A stretch of DNA of 41,250 nt. It comes from Desulfovibrio piger (GTDB lineage: Bacteria > Desulfobacterota > Desulfovibrionia > Desulfovibrionales > Desulfovibrionaceae). Below, piece after piece: positions 8,573-16,809 of the stretch (its first letter is position 1; each line of letters starts with the position of its first letter). The notes below the pieces were generated by a model. That model was not told the DNA's origin. It saw only the letters and a program-made list of their open reading frames with translations, and ran no database searches. The position numbers and the translations under genes are program-made. The stretch lies in the NCBI RefSeq assembly GCF_012843875.1, contig NZ_JABAFY010000020.1, positions 1-41,250 on the forward strand, given 5' to 3'.

Positions 8573-8680
8573 TTAGTTGCTATCCTTGCACTCGTCCATG
8601 ATGACTTTGATAGCTCTCAGCACAGCAATGGCGATGAGGACCCATCCTGTTGCGGAGATAGCTTTCACTTCCTCAGTCAT
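8573..8680 (-). CDS. 35-aa single-span membrane microprotein
   Basis: This small frame encodes MTEEVKAISATGWVLIAI... and ends ...DECKDSN. Residues about 10-28 (ATGWVLIAIAVLRAIKVIM) form one membrane helix, with acidic ends. AGGGAGA lies 6 bp before the ATG. The ATG overlaps the stop codon of the VWA gene by 8 bp, which suggests translational coupling and a joint function. It could anchor or modulate the VWA/ATPase complex, but this is inference from position alone. No homolog is recognised. Confidence 0.6.
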   Translation of the reverse strand: MTEEVKAISATGWVLIAIAVLRAIKVIMDECKDSN

Positions 8681-10322
8681 AACGCGTCTCCCTGAGCAAA
8701 GCATGTTGCAGCACTTCGAAAAGGGCTGGTGAAAGTTCCTCGAATCTGGAGATGACCCTGCTGCTGGTATCCGGCAAGAGACTTGAAATACAGTCGAATT
8801 TCATGCCTATGCCGTAAACCTCCACACCAGTCTTCCTCAGTGCTTCCAGTGCCTGCAAACATTGGGTCACGTCATCAGGAACACCATCTGTCAGGATCAG
8901 CACGACCTTTCTGGTTTCCCTGAGTATGAACATCTGGCGCATGACCCACCAAAGAGCTTCCGCCAGAGGAGTTCCTCCATGAGCCTGCATCTGCATCCTG
9001 TCAGTCATTTTCTGCCCATGTCTGACCAGGGGGAACACACCGATCTTCCCATCTCTGTAGGCTGGAAAGGAAGTGATCCCAAGGGATATCCCGGACAGAT
9101 GTTCCAATGCCTTACCCACAGCATAGCAGGCTTGTACTGCCAGTTTGATGGATTCACCGTGCATACTCCCACTACTGTCCAGGAGGATATGCACTGCGGT
9201 ATCAAGTTTGTGTACGCTGGCCCTTTTCTGGAAAACCCTGGTACTTCCCGTACTCAGTCGGTACAGCTTTCCTGTCTCCAGTTTACCCTGCCTGCCGGAA
9301 ATAGCATGACGCAGAGTATGTGCCTGGAGCATACCCAGCATTCTGGCTTTCAGAGCCGTTGCCATGCGCACAGCTTTTTCCCTGTCCTGATCCGGTAACA
9401 GATGCACCTCACAAGAGCCTTCCACAGCCATCTCGACCTTTCTTCCAGAGTCTCCCGCTGCATGTGCTTCCAGTTGCTTCCCCAGCCAATTCCCCATGTC
9501 TACTGGCATTGACGGGATACCTGAAAGAATATCCTGCTCTGTTTCCCCTGCCGGTGAGCATGAGTTTTCCGCAGATGATGTCCCATGAGTTGAAGCCTCG
9601 GGTGTGCTTGCTTCGCTGCCTTTTTCCGATGCGGAGGTGTTTTCCGTCTGGGTTCCACTCTCCTGGTGTTGTTCCTCCTGTGACGGGGATTTCCAGGACT
9701 TGAGGCAATGTGCCAACTGGCGGGCATAATGGATGGCACTGGACGTATCTGGGCATTCCTGCCTGATTTGTGCAAGGATGAGATCCAGAGACTGTCGCAT
9801 ACCGGGGAAGTGAGTATCCAGAGAGGTCATTTCCTCTCCCAGCGGTTGTGACACTTCAGGGACATCCCAGGAACGCACTGTCAGCAGCACATAGTTCAAA
9901 ACAGAAAGAGCGGGGGATCTTTCCCCCGCTCTTTCTTTGGTCGCATCTTCCACGAAGAACCGGTGTATCAGCTCGTGGAAATTGTGCCTGCATCCCGGGA
10001 ATACCGCAGCCAGTCTGTTTTCCACCCTCCAGTCTTCGATGGCATTGAACAGATTTTTCGTCACCGCATCCAGAGCAGCCTCCTTAAATGCCTTGAAATC
10101 CGTATACCGGATATGGGCAGATTCATGGTCGATAAAGCCCCTGACCAGAAGCAGCAGCTCTTCCCCACAGTCTACAGGCAATGACGGTAACTGGATCATG
10201 TTCCCATCCGTACAGGCATCAGACCCACCAATACGCACATGCACACCATAGGTATTCCCAAGTACGGAAGCCAGAAGAGGCAAACAGCCCAGGATATCTT
10301 TCTCTCGCAGCTGCATCACCAT
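8673..10322 (-). CDS. CobT-like protein: HExxH zincin-like domain plus C-terminal VWA domain
   Basis: The 549-aa protein has an N-terminal domain with HESAH (66-70) and a downstream NAIEDWRVENR (about 95-105), the layout of an HExxH metallopeptidase with a later acidic ligand. A Ser/Thr/Glu-rich disordered linker (about 218-268) follows, then a VWA domain with the MIDAS motif DSSGSM, a conserved Thr in GGTPL and LTDG (TDGVP). VWA proteins of this type partner with MoxR/CobS ATPases; here the CobS-like gene lies two genes upstream. Cobalt chelation is unlikely because no cobalamin genes are near. Similar CobS-DUF3150-CobT sets are known in SXT/R391 and IncC elements. The start may be 10322 or the ATG at 10316, which forms a TGATG overlap with the DUF3150 stop. 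Confidence 0.85.
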   Translation of the reverse strand: MVMQLREKDILGCLPLLASVLGNTYGVHVRIGGSDACTDGNMIQLPSLPVDCGEELLLLVRGFIDHESAHIRYTDFKAFKEAALDAVTKNLFNAIEDWRVENRLAAVFPGCRHNFHELIHRFFVEDATKERAGERSPALSVLNYVLLTVRSWDVPEVSQPLGEEMTSLDTHFPGMRQSLDLILAQIRQECPDTSSAIHYARQLAHCLKSWKSPSQEEQHQESGTQTENTSASEKGSEASTPEASTHGTSSAENSCSPAGETEQDILSGIPSMPVDMGNWLGKQLEAHAAGDSGRKVEMAVEGSCEVHLLPDQDREKAVRMATALKARMLGMLQAHTLRHAISGRQGKLETGKLYRLSTGSTRVFQKRASVHKLDTAVHILLDSSGSMHGESIKLAVQACYAVGKALEHLSGISLGITSFPAYRDGKIGVFPLVRHGQKMTDRMQMQAHGGTPLAEALWWVMRQMFILRETRKVVLILTDGVPDDVTQCLQALEALRKTGVEVYGIGMKFDCISSLLPDTSSRVISRFEELSPALFEVLQHALLRETRYD

Positions 10323-11320
10323 AACCCCATGCTAGGAATCTCAGGAAGTACCGGTGCGGAAACGACTTCCGGCAACACAGGCAACTCAGCAGTCCCGAAA
10401 GGATTGTCCTCATCCGGCTGAACGCTTTCATCCTTTTTGAGCAACGCATCCAGAACGGAACCGGTCGAATTTCCTTCGATGACTTTCTGGGCATGAAGGA
10501 TGAGCGCATGACTGTCCTTGAGAAGACAGACAAGACCTTGCAGGAGGATCAAATCGCTTCCCGTGATATTCCCTCTTTTGGGCATTCTATCCAGAGCGGA
10601 CTGGATGATATCAGCCACAGGGCTCACATGAGGTTCCACAAAGCTGAGGCCTACCAGTTTGGATTGGAGAGTGCGCAAAGGTGACAGGGCCTTGTGAGTC
10701 ACTTCTGTTCTTCCCTCATAAACACGCTTCCAGATATCCTTTGCAGTCCGGGACAGATCATCGAAAAGAGTGTTACCGAGCCCTTCCACTTCTTCCGCCA
10801 GACCAGATTCCAGCACAGCTTTTTCATCAGGATGCTGCTCCAGGGGGGATACCTTGTACAGCTGCCAGCGAAAGTCCATGCGAGCCCGAACATATTCAGG
10901 ACTTACCGTGGAATCTCGGATGATTTCCGACCACTGGGAATGCTTGTCTATCCAGGCTTTGACGGATTCATCATAATCCGCCAGGAATGCTTCTTTTTCC
11001 CGCAGGAATTCGTCTCGGATGGCCACCAGTTCCTGGATGATGGCACCAGCTTTCTCTTCCGGGATAGCCCAACCAGACATGAAACGTACTCCATGTCTGT
11101 CCAGAAAACTGAAAGCACGGGCTTTCAAGGTGGAGAAAATCTTCAACGAACTGGGATCGGCGATACGCTTGGAACCCAAAGAAGCCAGGTCTTCGGGAGG
11201 AAGTTCAGCGCCACCGAAGTCTTCCACGGTCATTTTTTTCCGAGCTGACCAGAGACTGATATCCAGGTTCAGAGCCAGCAGATTGTCCAGGATGCGGATA
11301 TCGGAAATGATCTGGGTCAT
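10316..11320 (-). CDS. DUF3150 protein
   Basis: The 334-aa product starts with NLDISLWSARKKMTVEDFG, continues with PPEDLASLGSKRIADPSSLK, and then VRFMSGWAIPEEKAG. These are the conserved blocks of DUF3150, a family of unknown function encoded between CobS-like and VWA genes in many conjugative elements and plasmids. The middle is helical, and the C-terminal 60 residues are acidic and Pro-rich, likely disordered. AGGAGGATC sits before the ATG. It is co-transcribed with the ATPase (9 bp upstream) and overlaps the VWA start. Confidence 0.82.
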   Translation of the reverse strand: MTQIISDIRILDNLLALNLDISLWSARKKMTVEDFGGAELPPEDLASLGSKRIADPSSLKIFSTLKARAFSFLDRHGVRFMSGWAIPEEKAGAIIQELVAIRDEFLREKEAFLADYDESVKAWIDKHSQWSEIIRDSTVSPEYVRARMDFRWQLYKVSPLEQHPDEKAVLESGLAEEVEGLGNTLFDDLSRTAKDIWKRVYEGRTEVTHKALSPLRTLQSKLVGLSFVEPHVSPVADIIQSALDRMPKRGNITGSDLILLQGLVCLLKDSHALILHAQKVIEGNSTGSVLDALLKKDESVQPDEDNPFGTAELPVLPEVVSAPVLPEIPSMGLW

Positions 11321-11329
11321 ATGATCCTC

Positions 11330-12634
11330 CTAAATTGAGCTTTTGGTTTTGATGAGGGCATACCCTTCACGCAATTTTTTGGCGGCTCGGGATGTCAGTT
11401 CCAGTATGGGGCTTTTGTCCTTGCAGGTATCCACAGGAACGAAATGCTGCTGTCCGCTTTGTCCAGAATGTCCCCAGGTAATGGTCAGTCCTTCAGCACC
11501 AGCATCGCCTACCCAATCCTTGGTCAGAGTTTGCCCATCCAGTACGTATTCCTTGCGCAGGAAAATACGGGGATAGGGAACAGCACTACTCCGCTGGCAA
11601 TGCAGCTTCACGAACCCGAGTGCTTCCTCTCCCATGAGCAGATCACTTCCATTCCCTGTTAGATGCGGAAACATGCGTTGAGCCAGTTCATGCAGCATGG
11701 CTCTGGTCTCACGTGAAGCCCTGTAGGCAAGAGCTCTGTCCAAAGCATATGTCACCGGCTGGATTCCCTGTTTTGCCAGTGGCTGGAAACGCAAGGTCAA
11801 AGCGCCCCAGCGCAAAAGACTGCGCGTGGAGAACGTAATCTCGATGCTGCCGCTCAGAGTGCTTCCACTCACCTCTCCCATGAACAACCTGCGGACTTCA
11901 TTGGCATAGTCTACCATCGTTTCACACAGGGATACGGGCAACGCCGGATAGCGATCCCGTAAGAGCTTCTTTTCCACAGAGGGATCAGGGTAGCCCATCT
12001 CGCAAAGGATGAATCGATCCGTGAAAGCCAGGTTCTGTCGCTGAGTTCCCTGGTAAAGACCGGTGTCATCCCCTGCGCCATTGGTATTGGCTGTAGCCAC
12101 GAATCGGAACATAGGATGAGGGATGATGAGTTCCCCACCATTTTCCGGGATACACAGAGGAGAACCGTCCAGGATGCCATGCAGTCCTGCTGCGACTTCC
12201 GGTGAAGCCATATCCAGCTCATTGACCAGACAGATGCCTCCGTAACGCATAGCAAGCGCAAGTGGTCCGTATTCGTAGGACATACTCCCTTCATGCACGG
12301 TCAAATGTCCTGTGAGATCAGCGAACTCCAACCTGCCGTGTCCCGTCACTTCGAACAGGGGATAGTTCAAGCGTGCAGCCAGTTGTTTGACACACGATGT
12401 TTTCCCACAACCGGAAGGGCCAAAGATGTACAGGGGTTCCTCCGGGGAAAGCAGCCAGACGATGATGTCCCTGCTGGATTCATGGAACAGGTAATTGGGG
12501 TCCAGCCTGGGGGTATACAGAGAGGGGGTGGCATATCCCTTGATGGGAGTACCGGAAGGATTGCCGCTAAAAATCTGACCAGCATCCAGTTCGATGACCT
12601 GAAGCCGGCTCAATTCGTCTGATATGGTTTGCAT
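11330..12634 (-). CDS. CobS/MoxR-type AAA+ ATPase
   Basis: From the ATG at 12634 the protein has 434 aa. It has Walker A GPSGCGKT (72-79), a Walker B-like GICLVNELDMA with Glu, and a sensor-1 segment FRFVATANTNG, the standard AAA_5/MoxR set. Arg-finger-like TFSTRSLLRW follows. The C-terminal 100 residues are not recognised. Such ATPases form hexamers and remodel VWA partners, here the protein encoded two genes downstream. The start was chosen because AAGGAG stands directly before ATG at 12634; a longer in-frame start at 12652 falls in the terminator. It heads the four-gene operon ending in the microprotein. Confidence 0.87.
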   Translation of the reverse strand: MQTISDELSRLQVIELDAGQIFSGNPSGTPIKGYATPSLYTPRLDPNYLFHESSRDIIVWLLSPEEPLYIFGPSGCGKTSCVKQLAARLNYPLFEVTGHGRLEFADLTGHLTVHEGSMSYEYGPLALAMRYGGICLVNELDMASPEVAAGLHGILDGSPLCIPENGGELIIPHPMFRFVATANTNGAGDDTGLYQGTQRQNLAFTDRFILCEMGYPDPSVEKKLLRDRYPALPVSLCETMVDYANEVRRLFMGEVSGSTLSGSIEITFSTRSLLRWGALTLRFQPLAKQGIQPVTYALDRALAYRASRETRAMLHELAQRMFPHLTGNGSDLLMGEEALGFVKLHCQRSSAVPYPRIFLRKEYVLDGQTLTKDWVGDAGAEGLTITWGHSGQSGQQHFVPVDTCKDKSPILELTSRAAKKLREGYALIKTKSSI

Positions 12635-12650
12635 CGTCATCTCCTTGAAC

Positions 12651-12690
12651 AAAAAGGCCCCTGATCCGTTGAAGAATCAGGGGCCTTTTT
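12651..12690. terminator. bidirectional terminator touching the CobS-like gene's ribosome site
   Basis: GGCCCCTGAT (12656-12665) and ATCAGGGGCC (12676-12685) form a perfect 10-bp stem with A5 on the left and T5 on the right. For minus-strand transcription it ends genes from 12941 upstream, but it stands only 11 bp before the Shine-Dalgarno of the CobS-like gene, so any promoter for that operon must read through it. Confidence 0.85.
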
Positions 12691-12728
12691 CGTTGTATCT
12701 GGCGGTGATTTGGGGGAATTGTTTCCTG

Positions 12729-12941
12729 CTATCGGGATACCTGAGAGCCTTGGCATCGCTGCTCCATGTTTTCCAGTATAGGCAATGACGTTTTCTCTAT
12801 GTGCCCGTCAGGATAACGCAAAACATAGTGCCCATCCTGGTCGATATAGTTCAGCGGTATTCCCTTCTCGAGTTCTTTTTGCAGGATAATATGCTGATTT
12901 TCCACAGCAGTTTCAACAAGCTCTTCCAACGTCAGAGGCAT
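12729..12941 (-). CDS. small hypothetical protein, 70 aa
   Basis: The protein begins MPLTLEELVETAVENQHI. A helical N-terminal half is followed by a short beta region (GHYVLRYPDGHIEKT). No known family is recognised. The pattern of a basic/acidic helix plus a YPDGHIE strand is common in small accessory proteins, including antitoxin-like ones, but this is not evidence of function. AGGAGTTTG lies before the ATG. It is followed by the bidirectional terminator. Confidence 0.7.
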   Translation of the reverse strand: MPLTLEELVETAVENQHIILQKELEKGIPLNYIDQDGHYVLRYPDGHIEKTSLPILENMEQRCQGSQVSR

Positions 12942-13026
12942 GTCAAACTCCTGTTGCCATCATGGCTGTTTGAAGATTCCTTAGGAGATTGTGACGTAAG
13001 AGGGCGTCACAGGCAAGATACCTCCC

Positions 13027-13398
13027 CTACCCTTCAATAGCTTCTCTCATGGAGATGCCACGGGACACCTCCATCTCAAAAGGATTCTCGCACCAGCTAC
13101 CGTCTGTCTCCACATCATCGAATTCCTCTCCAATCCGAATGAAGTAGAAGTCCTGGGCATCAAGTTCGTTGAGCTGTGCTTGCAGCCAGTTGATCTCGGG
13201 AAACGTGCTGTACCACTTGGTCCAGTTCCAGAACCAGAGCTGATCGCCTTCTTTGCTCGTGTAGTGGGTATCCGCATGCGCCAACAGGTTTTCGACAACT
13301 GTGCGCAGTTCCGAATCTTCCAGCGTTGTCAGTTTTCCAGTGAGCTGATTATAGCCTGCGGCAGAAATGGTGAGGCCAATTTCAGAGTAGTATCCCAT
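13027..13398 (-). CDS. hypothetical protein, 123 aa (phage-type)
   Basis: The product starts MGYYSEIGLTISAAGYNQL and is rich in Trp and acidic residues (DQLWFWNWTKW, EINWLQAQL, EFDDVETDG). It has no signal peptide or membrane segment. Such small soluble proteins occur in phages and plasmids with no assigned role. AAGGAGACATC precedes the ATG. It lies 25 bp after the Cas4-like gene and likely shares its transcript. Confidence 0.75.
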   Translation of the reverse strand: MGYYSEIGLTISAAGYNQLTGKLTTLEDSELRTVVENLLAHADTHYTSKEGDQLWFWNWTKWYSTFPEINWLQAQLNELDAQDFYFIRIGEEFDDVETDGSWCENPFEMEVSRGISMREAIEG

Positions 13399-13423
13399 GA
13401 TGTCTCCTTACATGGTGAGGGGG

Positions 13424-14593
13424 TTAGTGGATGGGAGTGATGGACAAACGGGCAACAGGCTTTCCTTCCTGCTCATGCCGCTGGAACAATGCGTCCACAT
13501 CGATATGATCAAGACCTTCCTCATGGAAGATATGCGCCAATTCCTGTGCCAATCCCTTGCGATCCAAAGTACGTCGGCCAGATGACATACCCAGACGAAA
13601 ACGATGCTGTCCTGTACTTATCCAATCCGTAGTGGATGCGAGTTGATGCGCCTGTTTGAGAGCGCTTTCGATCTCCTTGATACGGATATCCAGGGTGGAA
13701 CGTTCTTCCTTGAGCTGTTCAAGTCTGGTCACAGCAGGTTCCCATTGCGGTTGAAAATCCCCCTGACGGAATTTGGGACATCCCTCATTGAATGAGCAGG
13801 TAGCGCACAGAAGATGGAATCCCCTGGCATAACGGAGAGCATCCAGTTCACGCTGCTGTTGTCTACATGAACAGGTCTCCTGCCAGAATTGTTCAGCCGT
13901 TTTGCCTACAACTTCCAAGGTCTCTTTTCCCGAAACAAATGGGCCAAATGCCCGACAGTCTTTCATGGATAGGTAGAGCAACCAGCCTTCCAGATCGATT
14001 CCCTCTGGAGTATCCGGCATAACCAGTCCCCATTGCAGCTTGCATATCTCCGGAAAGGTTCGGGCATGGCATATCTGTTCCCCGGAAGTGTTCCTCACGG
14101 AGAAAACAGGTTGATGCCACAAGGCAGCCAGAAGACTCGTTTGACCTTTGACCTGGATCAGATGTGATGGGTATGGTTCTGTAGGAATGTTTTCCGTACT
14201 TTTTACCTCCAGAATACGAACCGCCTTCCTGGGGGAATCCCATACCAAGGTGAAATCCAGATGTGCCCGGATGGGTGTATCCTTATATATCCAGTCGATC
14301 TCCAGCTGAGGGAGAACACGCAGGCCAAGCGCAGATAATCCTTCCCCGATACCCTGTTCAAACCAGTGACCACGTTGCAGAGGAAGCAGGCGATCAAGGT
14401 TTTCCGGCTCAGGAAAGATCCTGGAAGCCACCGCAGCCCGGGGACATTCCAGATACTTGCCCACATCGCTCATACCGACATATGAGGTACGATCTCCAAG
14501 CATGGCATGCGTCTGGGAACGTGAAGAAACGAGAAAGCCCTGCCGGATCACTTCCAGCAGGGCTTTCTCCCGTACAAGAGATGAAGGGGCCAT
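13424..14593 (-). CDS. Cas4/RecB-like Fe-S nuclease
   Basis: The 389-aa protein has the signature of RecB-family nucleases with a 4Fe-4S cluster: a first Cys in YLECPRA (C50), and a C-terminal triad LLCATCSFNEGCP (C263, C266, C272). The nuclease core reads H76 (RGHWFEQ), D113 (AHLDF), E129-V-K131 (LEVKST) and Q147 (HLIQVKGQ). It therefore looks like an active Cas4-type exonuclease, but there is no CRISPR locus. Next to the ERF annealing protein it probably acts in end resection and recombination, as in phage exo/annealing pairs. AAGGAGAG precedes the start. A coiled-coil tail (about 285-320) follows the cluster. Confidence 0.85.
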   Translation of the reverse strand: MAPSSLVREKALLEVIRQGFLVSSRSQTHAMLGDRTSYVGMSDVGKYLECPRAAVASRIFPEPENLDRLLPLQRGHWFEQGIGEGLSALGLRVLPQLEIDWIYKDTPIRAHLDFTLVWDSPRKAVRILEVKSTENIPTEPYPSHLIQVKGQTSLLAALWHQPVFSVRNTSGEQICHARTFPEICKLQWGLVMPDTPEGIDLEGWLLYLSMKDCRAFGPFVSGKETLEVVGKTAEQFWQETCSCRQQQRELDALRYARGFHLLCATCSFNEGCPKFRQGDFQPQWEPAVTRLEQLKEERSTLDIRIKEIESALKQAHQLASTTDWISTGQHRFRLGMSSGRRTLDRKGLAQELAHIFHEEGLDHIDVDALFQRHEQEGKPVARLSITPIH

Positions 14594-14608
14594 GTTCTCT
14601 CCTTCAGG

Positions 14609-15322
14609 TTAGGCAGTTCCGGCATACTTCCACCAGAACTTGCGCTGTGCATTCCAACGAAAACCAGCACCCGAAAGTATCTCACTGCGAGTCTGGGTAT
14701 CTCCTGTCGCCACGATGCACTCCCTTCCATCCTGTGCGTTGACTATCTGATAGCTCACGCCATCCAGCTGGGGAAGATCAGCAAAAGGTCCATACTTCCG
14801 TTTTGAGGTGCCTGAATTTTTATCCGCTTGTGTTCGCCTATCTTGAAAGCCTTTTTGCACCTGAGCCCCGTTTCTAGGCTGTTTCACGCGTCCAGATGTT
14901 TTAGGTTGCATTTTTGCGGCTTCTCCATCGTCATCCTCCTCTGTGATTATGCCCAGCATGGCTGTCAGAGCATACCGTCTGGCATAGGTGATGGCACTGC
15001 CCATCCCCTGCGGATCAGCTTTTGGCAGAGGAACGACTGCCAATGAGCTTTGCCACTGACCGGATTCCGCATGTGTGAGTTTCGTCAGCAAACCGATATG
15101 TCCCGGACCAAGCTCCACAGGTGCAGGAACAGGAAGCTGGGTCATCCAGATACCATGTGCAAGAAGGACATCACGGCAAGCCTCCATGACTGAGTTGAGC
15201 GTGGCGTAATTGCTTCGGGTGAAAGGATTGGTGCCATCTCTGGCCGCAGGCAACAATTCGCGCTGTACCGCGATAAGAGCCTTGGCCAGTTCCGATATTT
15301 CAGCAGAACAATATTCCAGCAT
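14609..15322 (-). CDS. ERF family single-strand annealing protein
   Basis: The 237-aa protein begins ISELAKALIAVQRELLPAARDG, followed by YATLNSVMEACRDVLLAHGI, LTKLTHAESGQWQSS and GSAITYARRYALTAMLGI, all typical blocks of the ERF superfamily. It anneals complementary single strands in phage and plasmid recombination, likely together with the nuclease encoded 15 bp downstream. A charged linker and a short C-terminal part (about 180-237) follow. AGGGAGGTC precedes the start; a terminator lies just upstream of that ribosome site. Confidence 0.87.
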   Translation of the reverse strand: MLEYCSAEISELAKALIAVQRELLPAARDGTNPFTRSNYATLNSVMEACRDVLLAHGIWMTQLPVPAPVELGPGHIGLLTKLTHAESGQWQSSLAVVPLPKADPQGMGSAITYARRYALTAMLGIITEEDDDGEAAKMQPKTSGRVKQPRNGAQVQKGFQDRRTQADKNSGTSKRKYGPFADLPQLDGVSYQIVNAQDGRECIVATGDTQTRSEILSGAGFRWNAQRKFWWKYAGTA

Positions 15323-15337
15323 GAGACCTCCCTACGG

Positions 15338-15373
15338 AAAAAAAGAAGCCCCGGAAGATGAATCCTCCGAGGC
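15338..15373 (-). terminator. terminator in the leader of the ERF gene
   Basis: On the minus strand GCCTCGGAGGA and TCTTCCGGGGC pair over 11 positions (two G-U), followed by TC and T7. It separates the XRE gene from ERF, and the T-run is only 5 nt from the ERF Shine-Dalgarno. Confidence 0.75.
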
Positions 15374-15421
15374 CACATGTGTTTCTTTTTGATAATATAT
15401 ATATGAAATTTTTTGATTTCT

Positions 15422-15763
15422 TTATTTCAAACGCTGGATGATCTTTTCCGCAAGGAAAATGATTTCACTCCTGGTGACGGTCGGCAGTTCTTCCTGCTTC
15501 GGGGACGAAAAGCTGATCCGGTATTTCTCCAGATCTTCCTGGGTCATAAACAGCTCGGCGACAGAACATTCCAGGATTTCAGCGATCTCTTCCAACCGTT
15601 GAAAGCGAGGAGCGACAAGGCCACGTTCGATTCTGGAAAGCGAATCTGCTCCCATCCCCAAACGCTCGGCAAAGGCCGCCTGATTCCATCCCAGCAGTTT
15701 TCGTCGTGCGGTAATGTTCGCACCTACTATGACCGCGAGTCGCTGCTTTTTCGTCCCAGCCAC
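15422..15763 (-). CDS. XRE-family transcriptional regulator
   Basis: A helix-turn-helix domain fills residues about 10-65 (ITARRKLLGWNQAAFAERLGM, then ADSLSRIERGLVAP, then IAEILECSVAELF). The product is 113 aa from the GTG at 15763, which is preceded by GGAGGGATAC; the upstream ATG codons of the same frame have no ribosome site. It is divergent from the zinc-ribbon membrane protein and probably controls the shared intergenic region and the ERF/CobS genes, in the manner of phage repressors. That control is inferred from position. Confidence 0.85.
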   Translation of the reverse strand: MAGTKKQRLAVIVGANITARRKLLGWNQAAFAERLGMGADSLSRIERGLVAPRFQRLEEIAEILECSVAELFMTQEDLEKYRISFSSPKQEELPTVTRSEIIFLAEKIIQRLK

Positions 15764-15938
15764 GTATCCCTCCATTTTTGCGTACAAAAATAAGGGAAAG
15801 CGCGGGCTTCAAAAACAGCATAAAAACCAATTCTTGACATTTTATACAATTATCACTACCGAAAATTAAAGCGAGGTATGGCTGCACACCCAAACTGTCA
15901 CGCACAGACTGTTCAGCAACAATTTTAGGAGATCGTAT

Positions 15939-16220
15939 ATGGCTGAAATGTATATTAAATGTAACTGCTGTTATTACAAAGAAACTCTCAACAAGCGATT
16001 TTTCGTCAAAATCCTTGGTGGAGCCGTCAGCGGCTTCGGCTTTTATTCCTGGGTAGCATATCTTTTTGCCGGAACCGGTTTTGCTCTTGCAATTTGCGTC
16101 GCCATCGTCACTGGTGGAGTTGCTATGGCAGCTTTTTCTGACGAAATTGCTGAGTGGGTAAGTTCACGCTATGAATGTCCGGTATGTCATCAAAAAGATT
16201 GGAAAGTCGTCAAAGAATAA
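15939..16220 (+). CDS. small membrane protein with zinc-ribbon-like cysteine pairs
   Basis: The 93-aa protein has CNCC near its N-terminus, two hydrophobic segments (about 26-44 and 48-65) and a C-terminal CPVCHQKDW. The two cysteine clusters flanking the membrane hairpin suggest one metal site formed on the cytoplasmic side. No family is recognised. AGGAGATCG lies before the ATG. It stands alone on the plus strand and ends at the shared terminator with MucR. Confidence 0.75.
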   Translation: MAEMYIKCNCCYYKETLNKRFFVKILGGAVSGFGFYSWVAYLFAGTGFALAICVAIVTGGVAMAAFSDEIAEWVSSRYECPVCHQKDWKVVKE

Positions 16221-16241
16221 CCCAGAATTCCAGACTAAATG

Positions 16242-16278
16242 AAAAGAGCCCGACTGGTCATCCCAGCCGGGCTCTTTT
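16242..16278. terminator. bidirectional terminator
   Basis: AAAAGAGCCCGACTGG and CCAGCCGGGCTCTTTT pair with one mismatch around a 5-nt loop, between the convergent zinc-ribbon membrane protein and MucR genes. A/T runs on both sides allow termination in both directions. Confidence 0.88.
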
Positions 16279-16284
16279 AGCAAC

Positions 16285-16791
16285 TTATCCTTCCTGCCCC
16301 TCTTTTTCCATACGCTTCGCAGCTCTGGCTTCCTGGGCACGTCTGGCATTATCCGTCATCTTTGCGAGATATTCCCGAGCCATGAGTTTTTGTGTCGGCT
16401 CATAGCCACAAAGTTTTTTGTAGTCCTCTACGCTAATCTCGTGGTGGGCCAAGTGACGAGCAGTCAAAGTCAGAGCTTGCTTACCGCAAAGGCAACAGGT
16501 GATGCTTTTATCCGTAATGGCCGTAGCAGGAGCGAACTTCAGATCCGCCTGCGTATACTGCTTCTTCTGGGGAACAGGCTTCTTCTCGATTTCAGGGATC
16601 AACGCTACCTGCTTGACCGGAGCAGCCACAGGCTTAACAGGGGCTATAGGATCAGCCTGCTCCATGAGCCTTTTTTCGATCTCCATATTGAGGCGTTTGG
16701 CCTTCTCGTATTCAGCCATAACGTATTCGATAGGTTGATTACCATGTTTTGCAAAAATCGCTGCAAAAATATCCTTATCATCGAGTGCCAT
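16285..16791 (-). CDS. ROS/MucR family zinc-finger regulator
   Basis: The 168-aa product has a variable, Pro- and Lys-rich N-terminal half and a C-terminal MucR fold: SITCCLCGKQALTLTARHLAHHEISVEDY followed by KLCGYEPTQKLMAREYLAKM. The Cys2 plus His2-like set and the LxxHL helix match this family, which represses transcription, often by bridging AT-rich DNA. Being unusually long at the N-terminus, it may have an extra dimerisation part. AAGGAGAC precedes the ATG. Confidence 0.85.
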   Translation of the reverse strand: MALDDKDIFAAIFAKHGNQPIEYVMAEYEKAKRLNMEIEKRLMEQADPIAPVKPVAAPVKQVALIPEIEKKPVPQKKQYTQADLKFAPATAITDKSITCCLCGKQALTLTARHLAHHEISVEDYKKLCGYEPTQKLMAREYLAKMTDNARRAQEARAAKRMEKEGQEG

Positions 16792-16809
16792 TTTTGTCTC
16801 CTTCCAAGT

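Noticed and set aside
8673..12634. Cobaltochelatase (cobalamin synthesis) function
   Set aside because: CobS/CobT-like names reflect homology only; CobN and other cobalamin genes are absent and the neighbours are recombination genes.
13424..14593. CRISPR-associated role of the Cas4-like gene
   Set aside because: No repeat-spacer array or other cas genes in the window; ERF neighbour gives a better explanation.
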